This document shows, in pieces, positions 45,601 through 56,731 of a DNA stretch of 64,000 bases. The notes under the pieces are model-generated. The model was not told where the DNA came from and did no database searches. It was given only the letters and a program-made list of their open reading frames with translations. A program made the translations under genes and the position numbers. Numbering within the stretch: position 1 is the stretch's first letter; every line of letters starts with the position of its first letter. This stretch comes from Canna indica. Its lineage: Eukaryota; Streptophyta; Magnoliopsida; Zingiberales; Cannaceae. Where the stretch lies: the NCBI GenBank assembly GCA_034359265.1, contig CP136890.1, forward strand, positions 85,709,501-85,773,500. Direction: 5' to 3'.

Positions 45601-46025
45601 TTTAGACTTGAATTATATATATCATTTCTTTCATATCATGTATGATTTAATTTTCCTATTAAGTAGGTGTTTTTCATCCCTTTGGTTGAGATACCCATGT
45701 TTCATGAAAATAATCCTTAGAGTCTCAACCTCATATTTTAATTGTGTTTCATCCCTTTGAGTAGATAGCCTCCATTGCCCTTTTTGATTGATGTCAAAAG
45801 GAGGAGATGAGTATGGATAAAGGGGGAGAAGAGTATAGGTCAAAAGGGAGAAGTATATAAAAAAAAGGGGAGGGAGGAAAATATAGGAAATCCATGCATA
45901 TAGGTAGGGGGAGTTTATCTTATAGATATGCATGTTGATAAGGGGAGAAATCCCTTAGTTCATATCCTTATGCTTTAATGTTATATTTTCTTAATGATGT
46001 TTGTCATCATCAAAACGGGGGAGAT
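42680..46025 (+). other. Non-coding 3.3-kb interior replacing pol
   Basis: AT-rich sequence without any pol motif. It has internally recurring phrases: ATTGGTATCAA near 44173, 45110, 45140 and 45573; AAGTCAACAA; AATGACCAT; and CTCATTGGTTAAGCTTAAAC twice near 43317-43359. It ends in a purine-rich stretch (GGGGGAGA repeats, 45830-46025) before the 3' LTR. Confidence 0.6.
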
Positions 46026-47460
46026 TGTTGGCTTTAGGTTTTCAACCTTAGCCTTAATCTTGGTCTTGATGGTTTTGATGATAACAAACATGGAACTAAT
46101 GATTTCATTGAGAATATGTTTTAGGTTCCATATCATTAGCGTTCGATGTCCTCGATCGAAAAAATCGAAGAAAATGATAAATCGGAAGGACATTGATCGT
46201 CGCACTCGGGTTTGTCGCGAAGTTTCCCGAAGATCGACGAGTGCACCAAAGTCGCTTGGACGAGTCCAAAGATCAAGTCACAAGCTCTCCAAGATGATGC
46301 TCGTTGAAAGCCGAAACCCAGAAACGAAGCGCGAAAGAAATAGGCTGAAGAAATAACATTCAGCCTAGGTTCGGTCGACCAGTCGATCGACCGACCGAAG
46401 GTAAAGAAAGTAGCAGAGCTACTTCGGTCGACCGACAGAAGCCCAAAATGGGCAGTAGCTCGGGCGGTCGACCCGTCGGGCGGTCGACCTGCTGATACCC
46501 GCGACAAAAGATTACGTCGGTCGACCGACGGGTCAACCGAATGGAGGCAAAATCTGCCCGAAGCTGGCGGTCGACCAATCGATCGATCGACCTGCATATA
46601 AGCGCGATGCATGAACGCGTCGGGTCGACCGAAGATCGCGAATCGCGCGATCTGCGTCTGGCGATCGACCCGAAAACCGACCAATCACAAGTAGAAAATG
46701 AGCGATCGAAGGACCGGTCGACCGATGCTTCTACCGGCAGTCTGCAACGGGTAGAAAACTATCCGTTGAGCTATCGTTTCTTTAGCAGGGTAAAAATACA
46801 CCCTGATATAAATCTTTTATACTTCTTCATTGATTCCTACAGTGATTATTGAGCATCTAAAAGGAAGATTTGAGTCTTCCAGAGAGTGATTGCAGCGCGC
46901 CCTATTCCTCTGTCGAGTTCTTCTTCAAGCGCCGCCTGTTGTTGCCTCAACTCGGAAATTGTTCAAGCTTCACGACTTGACGAGTTGGAGGATTCAAGGC
47001 TTGGAAAAGAGCACAAACACTTGGTTTCATTTTTAGCTATTTCCATTGTATTTTTAATTGTTAAATGTTTCTTAAATTTGTGTTTGTGAAGACCTGAGTG
47101 TTAGGTCTTGTTGTGCGAAGTGGTATCCTTGGTGTAGGAGTAAAGCCACTTGTGTAAACGTAGTTGTTAACTAATTTAGTAAGGGAAATGTAAACTAATT
47201 TAGTAAAACTAGTTTGAAAATCCTAAGCGGGATGCTTAGTTAGTGGAGTAGGCATTGGGGCCGAACCATTATAAATTTGTGTTTGCGTTGATTTCTTGTT
47301 TGCTTTAATTGCTTAATTATTTATCGCTTTCGCATTCATTCATCGAATTGCAAATTGCCCAAACCATCTAAGTAATCAATTAAAATTTGATTTAGGCCAA
47401 TAGATTTAGTAAACACACTATTCACCCTCCCCCCCCTCTAGTGTCGCCATTTCGCTAACA
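46026..47460 (+). repeat. 3' LTR of the gag-only element
   Basis: 1435 bp, close to the undivided LTR form. Relative to the 5' LTR it lacks about 150 bp after GTAAACGTAGTTGTTA (near 47168). Its promoter box reads TAAAAATA instead of TATAAATA. Confidence 0.88.
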
Positions 47461-48189
47461 GTATATATACTTTACGTTCGATATTTGATACTCGTTTGCC
47501 TCCGGTTTGATGCTTAGATTGATGATATTTAAGTAAAACTTGTATTGTTGGTTGAAAAAATATGTGTATGATATTTTGTGGTTGTAAATTATGGTTGTAA
47601 ATAGATTTTAATGTATAAATATTAGAGTAAATATCAAAAAAAAAATGAACTTTTGATATTTTCCCATTTTTAGCATAAACTTTTTTCGTTAGCAAGAAAA
47701 TATATGAACTATCATTCTGTTACCCCGTTTAGCACACACCGTCATTTCTGACGAATTTAGCTGATGTGGCACGTTGACGGTGACAACATGGCAAGTGACT
47801 ATCCTACAAGGCCTATATTATAATTTTCTTCTTTGATTTATGTGAAGCAATGAGGGGTAAATTTGTAATTTGTCATTCTCATGACCTTCATTGCACAAGT
47901 CCATCTCACGCAATGTGGCCTTCTCCAGCGGGGTCTCTTCCTCAATGCCGCCGCCGCCTGGTGGTGAGAGATGAGGAAGAGGGGAAGGGCGACGTTGGAG
48001 ATTGTGGCGGTGAGCGGCGACAAGTGCGGCGGCCGTGTGACGCCCTACGAGTGGAGGTAGATCCTGATGGGATGTATCAGGGAGAATGAGAGGAGGTCCG
48101 GGAGGGCGAGGAGGAGGTAGGTATGAGCAAGGAGGCTTGTCGACGGAGGGGTTGTCCCCGCCGCTACCTCTTCCGCCAGCAGAGGGAGT

Positions 48190-48700
48190 CTCGATGGCAC
48201 GGGTGAGAAAGGTGATAAGGGTAGCACAATGGAGGCAGTCCGAGCGAGGTTGAGGGGGCTCGGGCGGTGCTGCGTCTCCTACGAGGACATGATTCCCCAG
48301 GTAGAAAAGGAGATCGAGAACATGATTCCAGCGTCGTTGCCCGAGGCAGAGAGGGAGGAGCTGAAGGAGGTGGAGGAGGAGAAGGCGTCGATCGACGCCA
48401 AGCGGAGTCGCTAGTGAGGAGGGAGATGTGGTGCAGATTGGGCTTCTTGGCGCTACAGACGGCAAGCTTCATGCGTCTCACATTTTGGGAGCTGTCGTGG
48501 GATGTGATGGAGCCCATCAAGACCCACTTTGCCGCCAAGCAGAGGCGCCTCATCAAGACCCACAACTTCGACATGGAGAGGTTCGATTAGCTCAGAAAAG
48601 GCGTTGCCTTTTTGTCGTCATCGCTTGTTGAGCCTTCGTCTTCCTCTCTTCCTCCTCATCCTTTCTCCCACCGCCGTGATTGCCATCACATCAGCACCTT
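48190..48700 (+). pseudogene. Captured mitochondrial calcium uniporter (MCU) gene fragment
   Basis: Across frames the plus strand encodes ARVRKVIRVA, then MEAVRARLRGLGRCCVSYED, VEKEIENMIPASLPEAERE, EEEKASIDAKRS and LVRREMWCRLGFLALQTA. It continues SFMRLTFWELSWDVMEPI and AAKQRRLIKTHNFDMERFD. This follows the plant MCU family: regulatory region, coiled coil, first membrane helix, the pore loop with the WDVMEP signature, and the C-terminal helix. MCU forms the Ca2+ channel of the inner mitochondrial membrane. The second membrane helix is missing: TCAAGACCCAC occurs at 48519 and 48553, so a repeat-mediated deletion is likely. Two frameshifts and an early stop rule out a working channel. Confidence 0.85.
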
Positions 48701-48889
48701 GTAGAGCCTATACATGTAGATTTAACTCTTTATTTGAGACTATGCTCTCTAATACATGTAGATTGCCATCACAGTAGCACCTTGTCGTGAAGTGGTCGTG
48801 GCTGTAACGGTCGCGGATCACGTCGGTAGGGTCTTGCTGCCTCGTCGGTGCAACCACCCGCAACACTCTCTTGTCGCTAATTTGGAGGA

Positions 48890-49160
48890 TCCACTATTTC
48901 GGCAGTTCATCGTTTAGGTCTCAAACTTTAATGTTGCAGGCAATCACCAACAAGCATGGCGGAGGCTCGCCGAGTGAGCTTAATGAGGTCGAGGTGCATG
49001 ACGGCATAGTTCTCACGGCACGCCAAGATGAAGGAGAAAGGGTGCGAAGTAATGAGGAGGATGAAGGAGTTGTGGCTGAGGAGCAAATAGTATGCGGCGG
49101 CGTTGTCGCCGTCGATGAGCTTGGTGAGGAAGGAAAGAGGAGGGAAGGCTTGCACGAGTG
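48890..49160 (-). other. Second GC-rich captured segment in the MULE, source unknown
   Basis: On minus a frame reads AFPPLSFLTKLIDGDNAAAY, then LLLSHNSFILLITSHPF and RENYAVMHLDLIKL. It looks exon-like in composition, but I do not recognise the family. It may come from a different gene than the MCU piece because it is on the opposite strand. Confidence 0.4.
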
Positions 49161-49881
49161 GAAAACAAAGAAGAGTAAGATGAAAAATAATAATATAAAA
49201 CTTTTTTAATAATAAAATAATAAAATAAAGTGGTTAAAATAATAAAACAATAATTCACGTAGGACAAAATTTGCCACGTTGTCATCGTTAATGTGCCACA
49301 TCAGCTAAATCCGTCAAAAATGACGGTGCGTGCTAAACACGGTAACGGAATGATAGTTCCTGTATTTTCTTGTTAGCGGAAAAAGTTTATGCTAAAAATG
49401 GGAAAATATTCAAAGTTAGTGTTTTTGGGGTATTTACTCTAAATATTATTGTATACAAAAATTTTCAAAATTTTAATTTTTTTTAATTACAGGATATAAC
49501 TTCAGCCACGACTTACCCATGGCTGACCGTCACTAGGTCGTGGCTGAAAGCGTATCATAAATAACTGATGGTCTGGACAGCACCAAATATCCTGGTTGCT
49601 AATAATATCACCGATGCCTTCAAGCTGCGGCTGATGTGTTTAAATCAGTGACAGTCGTCGAGGGCCTTCACTTATGTGTTTAAATCAGCGACAGCGCGCG
49701 CGGCTGTTCGCGATTATCGCTGATGATTACTTGTGATGGCAGAGGTCGATCGTCACAACTTATCTGAGATGCGCACATCAGTGACGACGTTTTGCCACGG
49801 TCTGCACCGTCCATGATAGTCATCACCGGCGTTCAGCCACGGCTTGAGTCGTCGGTGACAACGATAATTCTAGTAGTGTTA

Positions 49882-51962
49882 CAATTTTGATATGCTTCCT
49901 AAATTGAGTTTTTATCATTTTGATGAATATGATTAAAATGTTTGGAACTTGACTCTTAAATGTAAACAAGTAAGTCCAAACTGTCCTTGAAAAGTCATCT
50001 ACTATTGACAAAAAATATGAACAATTATCATATGTCTTATGCTTGTGTGGACCCAAACATTACAGTGAACCAATTCAAATATCTCAGAAGTTTTACTAAC
50101 ATTGATAGGAAAAGGAAGTCTACACATTTTGCCCATTGGGCAGATGTTACAAAACACATTTGAAGATTGTTTCAACTTGGGTATAAACCCCGACAACAAC
50201 TTCATTCTTATTGGAGATATGTGTCCGAGTCTGAAATGCCATAAGGTAAAAGTATCTAAGGTAACATTCATAGCAAAAGATGTCTTGTGTACCTCTTGCA
50301 GCTTTGATTCCTTGAGTTTGTATAAGCCATTTTCCTCCTCACCACTCCCCGGTATCTCCGTCGTAACTGGGTCCTGAATAGAGAAGGATGATGAATTAAA
50401 AACCATATTACACTTCAGTTCCTTAGTCAGTCTACTTACTGGCATTAGATTGAAGTTGAATGATGATACTGATTACTGACAATGCATTTTTTAATTTGAT
50501 ATTGTCATTTACATGAGCTGTTCCAATTCCTACTGCGGGTATGGAAGTACCATTCGGCAATGAAATTCTATCATTGTTAAATGGAATAGTTACATTATCC
50601 AATTTAACTTTCTCAAATACTACGTGGTATGTTGCACCACTATCTAGTATTCAACTTTCTTCCATGTGTGCCATATTACAATTTACACACTTACCAGCAA
50701 TGTTCAGCATTGCCCCAGAGTGACTCTTGTTATTTATCAGGTTTAACAGTGCATTATATTGTTCTTCAGTGAACTCCCTGTGTGCACTCTCTTCTCTTTT
50801 CATGTGCAAAGTATCTCCTTGCTTATGAGGCTTAACAGTGCATTATACTGTTCTTCAGTGAACTCCCTGTGTGCACTCTCTTCTCTTTTCATGCGCAAAG
50901 TATCTCCTTGCTTATCATTCTTCACTTCTCTTTCAGATGTTGCATATATTGTTCATTTGTCTTTCCACATAATATTGTCATGTAGCCTTTTGTTTCCTTT
51001 TATACTGTTTGTTGTTATGTGGATATCCATGAATCTTGTAACAATTGTCCCTTGTATGTTCTGGATTCATACAGTAGTCACAAAATTTTCTATTTTGAAA
51101 TTGTTCCCCATTTTTCGAGTTTCTGTAGTTCTCATTTTTGAATGATGTGAATGCTGATTCACCTCTGTAATTTGAATCATTCATTTGTCTCACACTGTTT
51201 AGAGCTACACTCTCAACAATGATAATTCCTTGTGATGTCATTTTCCTCTAAGACTCATCTTGTTCCAAGAGTGAGTCTGATTGATTGATGTCAGGAATCG
51301 AATTCATAAGCAATATCTGCCCCCGAATCCCTACATAGGCCTCATTCAGACCCATCAGAAATTATTTGAGTCTAATTCTAGCTTTCTCTTCTCTTCCTCC
51401 CTCACGTTTGCACCTGAATTTTGTATCCACTGCATCTAATTCATCCTACAGGGACTTCAGCTTTGTAAAATACATTGCTATCGAAGAACTCCCTTGCCTT
51501 GCTGTGCTGACCTGAGCTTGCAACTCAAATATTCTCGGCTCATAACTTATGTTGAATCGCCCTTCAAGATCAATTACATTTTTCTTGCAGTTTTAGCATA
51601 CAATACACTCGAAGTTAATTCTAGAACTATGGATTGAATGATCTAGGATTTGACCAAATCATTACACATGTTCCAAATTCTGAAGTTTGGGGATCCTTCA
51701 TCCGGAACACTGATCAATCCACCAATAAACCATTTTTTGTTATTCGCCGATAGTGATATCAGCATAGACTCTCGCAGGGTAAATAATTTTCATGACCATT
51801 CAACTTGGCACATACTAAAATCATACCTAGCGCGCCACTTCCTTGGATGATAAATGGATCATCCTCGTATTCAGTTTCCTGCATCGGGGACTGAATCTCC
51901 AGTTGATTTCCAGATTCTGCCACCATTGATCGGGCTGAATGTGATCGCCGATTCCTCGCCAT
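49882..51962 (-). pseudogene. Copia polyprotein, proximal part: gag, protease, start of integrase
   Basis: From 51962 on minus: MARNRRSHSARSMVAES, then GMILVCAKLNGHENY, the start of copia gag. Gag continues through several frames (SIAMYFTKLKSL, FLMGLNEAYVGIRGQIL). It ends with the zinc knuckle CDYCMNPEHTRDNC at 51130-51085 and YKIHGYP. A protease-region stretch (ATYHVVFEKVKLDNVTIPFN) lies near 50630. The integrase zinc domain reads LWHFRLGHISPIRMKLL and CNICPMGKMCRLPFP (about 50240-50115). The core begins GPHKHKTYDNCSYFLSIVDD and stops where the CACTA element is inserted. Frameshifts and stops are frequent. Confidence 0.88.
50742..50919. repeat. 89-bp tandem duplication within copia
   Basis: TTAACAGTGCATTATAYTG through AAAGTATCTCCTTGCTTAT occurs twice in a row, starting at 50742 and 50831, with only a few differences. 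Confidence 0.9.
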
Positions 51963-52045
51963 CTTGATTTCTAGATATCATATTTAGATCGAATCGGGAT
52001 TTCAAATCATCAATCGCTTCTTCAGCTTCGAGGCTCTGATACCAT

Positions 52046-52386
52046 AGTTATGAATAATTGTGGAATTTATATATGTGGATTGGGTAATGAAGAACCCTAG
52101 AAACTACTTCTTTATTCAAATCTCGGATGAACATTTGAAGTTCTCTAGAGCAAAATACACGAAAGGGGGAAAAAGCTATGTACTTGAACACTACAACTGA
52201 GTATTTATACTTCAGTATTCAAAAAATGAAAAAGCTATTATTACCAAAAAAAAATCATCACTTAAAACTTATACTATTGACCACGCAGAGTCTTCTTGGT
52301 CCATTCACTATATTTCCGAAAGTTATTTAACAAAAGCGCTTCCTTCCTCTTATCTGCTCCGATCTGCAGCAGTGATTACTCCAACA
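52046..52386 (-). repeat. Copia 5' LTR with adjacent primer-binding site
   Basis: 341 bp; its inner end has CATAACT where the other LTR has CATAACA. The Met-tRNA primer-binding site starts one base beyond. Confidence 0.9.
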
Positions 52387-52391
52387 CTCAC

Positions 52392-53392
52392 AAATATGAA
52401 AGAAGATGAATCTTTATCGAACTTGAAGAGAACTCTCAGGAAGAAAATACATTGAATGAGAATAGATAAAATTTAATGAACACATCTAGGGCTTTCACCA
52501 TATCAGAAAAGTGGGCCAGTCTTGGGCCACAAATATTGAGGCCTCTTACTCATACATATGCCAAATGTGACTCATCAACCATATATTGTAGGGGTTCATT
52601 TTTATTTTTTATCAAAGTAAAATTATTATAAAGCACTTTATTATAAAACCTTAAAAACTCATTGCAATGAAATTTATGAAATATTTATATATTTATAAGG
52701 AGTACTGTCACTATCTCCGCACGTGACTAATAAAACAGCATTTTATTCGTATGATCATATCCTGAGGAATAAATGACTCAGAATTTAAATGGATAAAATG
52801 CTCACAATAACTATATAAATATTCTACTTAATTATTAGTAGATAACCACAAATAAAATAAATAAATCATTATCCCTTCTGAATAATTAAACTTGACACGT
52901 CAATGATTAGTATATATAAATGGATGAGCGGGGCCCACATGTAATCGCCAATTGGAGGGACGGCTAAACTTGTCGTTAGTGCATGGCTCACATGGAGCGC
53001 ATAAAATTAGACCATGTTGGTGGGATCCTCGTTGACTGCCACCTTCAACTCTAGATTCCTTATTTCTTTGTATAATTATTCTTTTTTAGCCCCTAATCTA
53101 TGCACTATTATTTTTTAGCCATTTTTTTTTAAATTTTAGTCTGTGCGTAATGGCCTAATTTTGGTTGGGGGTATCTGCAATTAAATCCGAGAGGACATTA
53201 TTCAACTAAAGCCTTCATTATTATTTTTCAAATAATGTGGACTAAAACCTTTATTGATATTTTTAAAGAAAAATATACTTCTTTTTAATATGGATTAATA
53301 TTTCAAATGTTTAGAAATGTATGAATTAATTGGATTAATGAATCACTTAAAATTTTTAATCCTAATCAAAATATATATATACTCGGTGTAGG
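52392..53392. other. AT-rich intergenic DNA
   Basis: The first 170 bp beyond the copia element (AACTCTCAGGAAGAAAATAC, GGGCCAGTCTTGGGCC) look like part of an older LTR, but no partner copy is present. No gene was seen. Confidence 0.4.
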
Positions 53393-53403
53393 ATTAAAAA
53401 AAT

Positions 53404-54258
53404 GGAGAAGTGCATATTTGGTCGGTTGTCAATTTTTTAAATTTTAGTCCTATAAATTTCATTTTGATCTTTTCGGTTCTGTAAATTTACTCTGTAGTAC
53501 AGATTTGGTCTTATCCATGACGGTCTTTTAACTCTTCGTCAATGTTGACTAACGTCGTTCATACACGTTGACATATTTGGTCCTATAAATTTTATTTCGA
53601 AATTTTTAGTCTTATATGTTTGCCCTGTAGCACAAATTTGTCTCATAGCACAAATTTGGTCCAATATATTTGCTTTATAGCACAAATTTAATCATATCTG
53701 TGACGGTTCGTTAACTCTCCGTCCACGAAAAAATAAACGGCGTTATATCCATATTGACAAAGTTAATGAACCGTCATGAATATGATCAAATCTATGTTAC
53801 GAAGCAAACTTAAATATGTTACAGAGCAAATTTATTCGGTCTGTCATATAGATTTGGTCATATCCACGACAGTCTATTAACCCCGTCAACATGGACATAA
53901 TGTCGTTTATTTTTTCGTGAACGGAGAGTTAATGGACCATCGCGAATAGGACTAAATCTGTGCTACATGGCAAATATATAGAACCAAATCTGTTCTACAG
54001 GGCAAACATATAGAACTGAAAATTTTGAAATAAAATTTATATGACCAAATATATCAACATGTATGAACGACGTTAGTCCACATTGACGAAGAGTTAACGG
54101 ACCGTCGCGGATAGGATTAAATCTGTGCTACTGGGCAAACATATATGACCAAATCTGTACTATAGAACAAACTTATAGGACCCAAAATATCAAAATAAAA
54201 TTTATAGAATCAAAGTTCAAAAATTTAAAAACTAATAGGACCAAATCTGCACTTCTCC
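53404..54258. mobile_element. Long fold-back element, about 855 bp
   Basis: It starts GGAGAAGTGCATATTTGGTC and ends in its near complement GACCAAATCTGCACTTCTCC. The two arms pair over almost the whole length. Each arm contains inner repeats of ACCAAATCTGTRCTAYAG and TAACTCTYCGTC-type units. ATTAAAAAAATGG flanks both ends (53393-53405 and 54260-54272), slightly overlapping the termini. No coding frame. Class probably MULE or another fold-back type. Confidence 0.8.
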
Positions 54259-54973
54259 CATTAAAAAAATGGTGAAAAGTTGAAAATCTACCCCAACAAG
54301 TAGCTGGTGTCAATTTCGAATTGAAAATGGTAGAGCCAATTGGAAACCAGTGTCGATCACAAATTGGCGTCGATTTCCTTTCGATTTCCTTTCAATGCCT
54401 TAGATATGCATCAATTTTAGACTACTTTTATTTCCACGTTTTGCTACAGTGGTGACCGGTAACAGAGCTAAAACTAGCTCTTAAAAATTATTATTTTTTT
54501 GTAGATTCAAATTTAGAAATTAGCAAAGACTACACACCTATAAGTATATCTAATTAAAGAAAAAAAAATATTTGTGATAAAATTTATCAAAAAATCATAA
54601 ATATTTTTAATTCACATAAATATCAAGAATGAGCATAAGAATCACACATGTGCTATGTTTATTTTTAAAACAAAACAAGAATATTCCTCACAAATCTAGT
54701 AGAAACTTCTCACTGGAATAAAATTTTGCAATAATTACTTTAAACTAAAAATCAGCCTAAATTTATAAATAACAAACATACTAAAATAATAAAATCAAAT
54801 AAGAAATACATAGCTTTGCAATACTAGAAGCATGCACGAGTATATATTTTTTTCGGTATGCATAAGCATATAAATCAAAAGCACGTGCATGCATTAAGAC
54901 AATTTTTAAAAATAAAAATTATTGATAAACACCATATTGAAGAGATAGAAATAATTTATATTCATCAAGTAAA

Positions 54974-54976
<3 letters not shown>

Positions 54977-55009
<33 letters not shown>
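54977..55009. repeat. (AT)n microsatellite
   Basis: About 16 AT units. Confidence 0.95.
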
Positions 55010-55014
<5 letters not shown>

Positions 55015-55741
55015 GAGAAAATCACCAATACCATTTTACACTAATCAGAGATGACTATTATAACTCTACCAATACTAACTTTATGTTCAATAATACTTCT
55101 TAGCACCTCATAAGCAATCAAATGCCTTCAATTTAGTCATGTTGGGGAAGCAAACACCCCTTGCTTCTCAGAAAAGAACACCCCTTGACACTAATTATAG
55201 TTAAAAATTAATTTAATGGACTAAATGAGATTTTTTTTCTTTTTCAAATTATAAGGAACAAAATGAGAATTTAAATCATTTTAAGAATTTAAAATGAGAT
55301 TTTTAAAAAATTGGAAGGATCAAATTAATATTTATATAAATTTTAAGGGATAAAATAAAATATATAAATTCTATATTCAAGTAAACTCATTTGTGCTCAA
55401 ATCATAGTAACATTTAAGTTATTCATCGTAGGTATTTGATTCGATCGATTGGTGTGCTTGATAAAAAAAAAACTATTTTTTTTCAAAAAAAAATGAAATT
55501 AATCCTATATTTTACTTTTTTTGGTTTAAAATGATCACATCAAATAGATTAAATTATTGCACTACAGGTATGTATAATAATTGTTGATCGAATTCAATCA
55601 TCATTCCAGTACCACTACTGTGGATATGATATGATGCTACACCCAATTAATATCAAATACTATATATAATATGATTTATTTTGCATGATTTATAAGAATG
55701 TATATAATAACTAATAATGAATATTGGATATAAATGTCGAC

Positions 55742-55766
55742 ATATATATATATATATATATATATA
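55742..55766. repeat. (AT)n microsatellite
   Basis: About 12 AT units. Confidence 0.9.
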
Positions 55767-56284
55767 CAGTACAAGAAGACTCTAATTAATTAAATCAAAT
55801 AGAAAAAGAAAAGTGAAATTTCTTTTAAATGATTTGGGTATTGTACTACCACAACAGCATCTAATTATACGGTGGAGGAGGAAGCAGTGGAGAACAGGAA
55901 TCAAGAACCCTAAACTTTTTACTAATGGATCATGCACGTGGCAGCACAAAAGCAAATTAATTAACCCATTTCATTAATTAATAGCATCAAACACATGGTT
56001 CCTATTTGGAAGAGAAAGACTATAAATATTCCTTCAAATGGGAGGCAAATTAAGCCAAGAGAGAGTATATATATATATATAAGGATTTAATTAATTAATT
56101 AATTAATTTGGAGCCTTTTGCCCTGCACAACTCCATGTGATGTGTCTCCCTCTGATCCCGGTCCATGAATCACGGATGAGAGAGAACATCTTCAACTCAT
56201 TAATCAATTAATTATTATTGTTAATATTATGGAGATCGAGATAAATCTAAGGGGGGGGACCCCTCACCTTCAATTCCTAGTTAG

Positions 56285-56285
<1 letters not shown>

Positions 56286-56320
<35 letters not shown>
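56286..56320. repeat. (AT)n microsatellite
   Basis: About 17 AT units. Confidence 0.95.
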
Positions 56321-56537
56321 TGTACATGTTCCCAAAAGTCTTGCATGCATGCTAATTTCAATAATAATTTTGTTATTAATCTTGAATTTTGATTAATTAT
56401 CATATTTAACTCTGTAGCTTCTTTAATTAGCATTCTTAAAAATTATATAAAATATAATTTATTCAATTAATTATATAAACTATATCTGACATGCACATAC
56501 AAATTCGATGTTCTGCAACTTGCTCGATGAGTCGATT

Positions 56538-56562
56538 CATGCATGCATGCATGCATGCATGC
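56538..56562. repeat. (CATG)n microsatellite
   Basis: Six CATG units, which also form overlapping CATGCA (RY) words. Confidence 0.9.
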
Positions 56563-56692
56563 TGGATTACGTGCATTGCATGTTCTCAAAAGTTGGTTGG
56601 CTCGCGTTATTTTGTTCATCTAATTTTTTTGTATTTAATAATATCCAAAAAGATAAAAATATGTGGTCGGTTTGATTGCTTTCTCTCTCATA

Positions 56693-56697
<5 letters not shown>

Positions 56698-56730
<33 letters not shown>
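56698..56730. repeat. (AT)n microsatellite
   Basis: About 16 TA units. Confidence 0.95.

Positions 56731-56731
<1 letters not shown>

Larger units (their letters stand above)
38463..47460 (+). mobile_element. Gag-only LTR retrotransposon (SIRE/Maximus-like), inside CACTA
   Basis: Both LTRs begin TGTTGGCTTTAGGTTTTC and end TTTYGCTWACA. A perfect Met-tRNA primer-binding site TGGTATCAGAGCAGG starts at 41117. A purine tract AACGGGGGAGAT precedes the 3' LTR at 46026. Flanks ATATA and GTATA agree at 4 of 5 positions. The 4.9-kb interior has one gag-like frame (41183-42670) and no recognisable protease, integrase or reverse transcriptase, so it needed help from a related element. The LTRs differ greatly in length (2652 and 1435 bp). 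Confidence 0.88.
47625..49440. mobile_element. MULE carrying host gene fragments (Pack-MULE), 1816 bp
   Basis: Ends GAGTAAATATCAAAA and, reversed, GAGTAAATACCCCAAAA open terminal inverted repeats of about 170-190 bp. These share TTTTTAGCATAAACTTTTT, GTCATTTYTGACG and ATTTAGCTGATGTGGCAC. A perfect 9-bp TSD, TAAATATTA, flanks it (47616-47624 and 49441-49449). No transposase is present. The GC-rich interior (47850-49150) contrasts with the AT-rich surroundings and holds captured gene pieces. Confidence 0.92.
35811..49878 (+). mobile_element. CACTA (En/Spm) transposon, 14 kb, inside copia integrase
   Basis: It begins CACTACTAGAATATTAGC and ends GATAATTCTAGTAGTG, with a perfect 3-bp TSD, TTA (35808-35810 and 49879-49881). 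Subterminal regions (35830-36190 and 49500-49870) repeat CAGCCACGGC, ATCAGYGAC and CGTCGGTGA in both orientations, as transposase-binding arrays do. The own part of the element is about 3.2 kb. The rest is an LTR retrotransposon (38463-47460) and a MULE (47625-49440). Removing it rejoins the copia integrase frame between KTQFRKHIK and RTDNGSEF. Confidence 0.93.
32360..52386 (-). mobile_element. Ty1/copia LTR retrotransposon, split by nested insertions
   Basis: LTRs of 341 bp each (32360-32700 and 52046-52386) begin TGTTGGAGTAATYACTGC on minus and end TTATTCATAAC. They are flanked by a perfect TSD, CTCAC (32355-32359 and 52387-52391). A primer-binding site complementary to Met tRNA (TGGTATCAGAGCCTCG on minus, 52029-52044) follows the right LTR. 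Protein order gag, protease, integrase, reverse transcriptase, RNase H runs right to left, which is copia order. Subtracting the 14-kb CACTA and the 579-bp hAT MITE leaves about 5.4 kb, a normal copia length. Confidence 0.93.

Noticed and set aside
47818..48574. 215- and 136-codon frames on minus in the MULE
   Set aside because: Antisense to the MCU-derived sequence; Pro/Ser/Leu-rich shadows of GC-rich exon DNA.
56105..56180. Possible miR399-like sequence (GGAG...TTGCCCTG)
   Set aside because: The match to the mature miRNA is partial (no GCCAAAGGAG block) and I could not build a convincing hairpin with a star strand.
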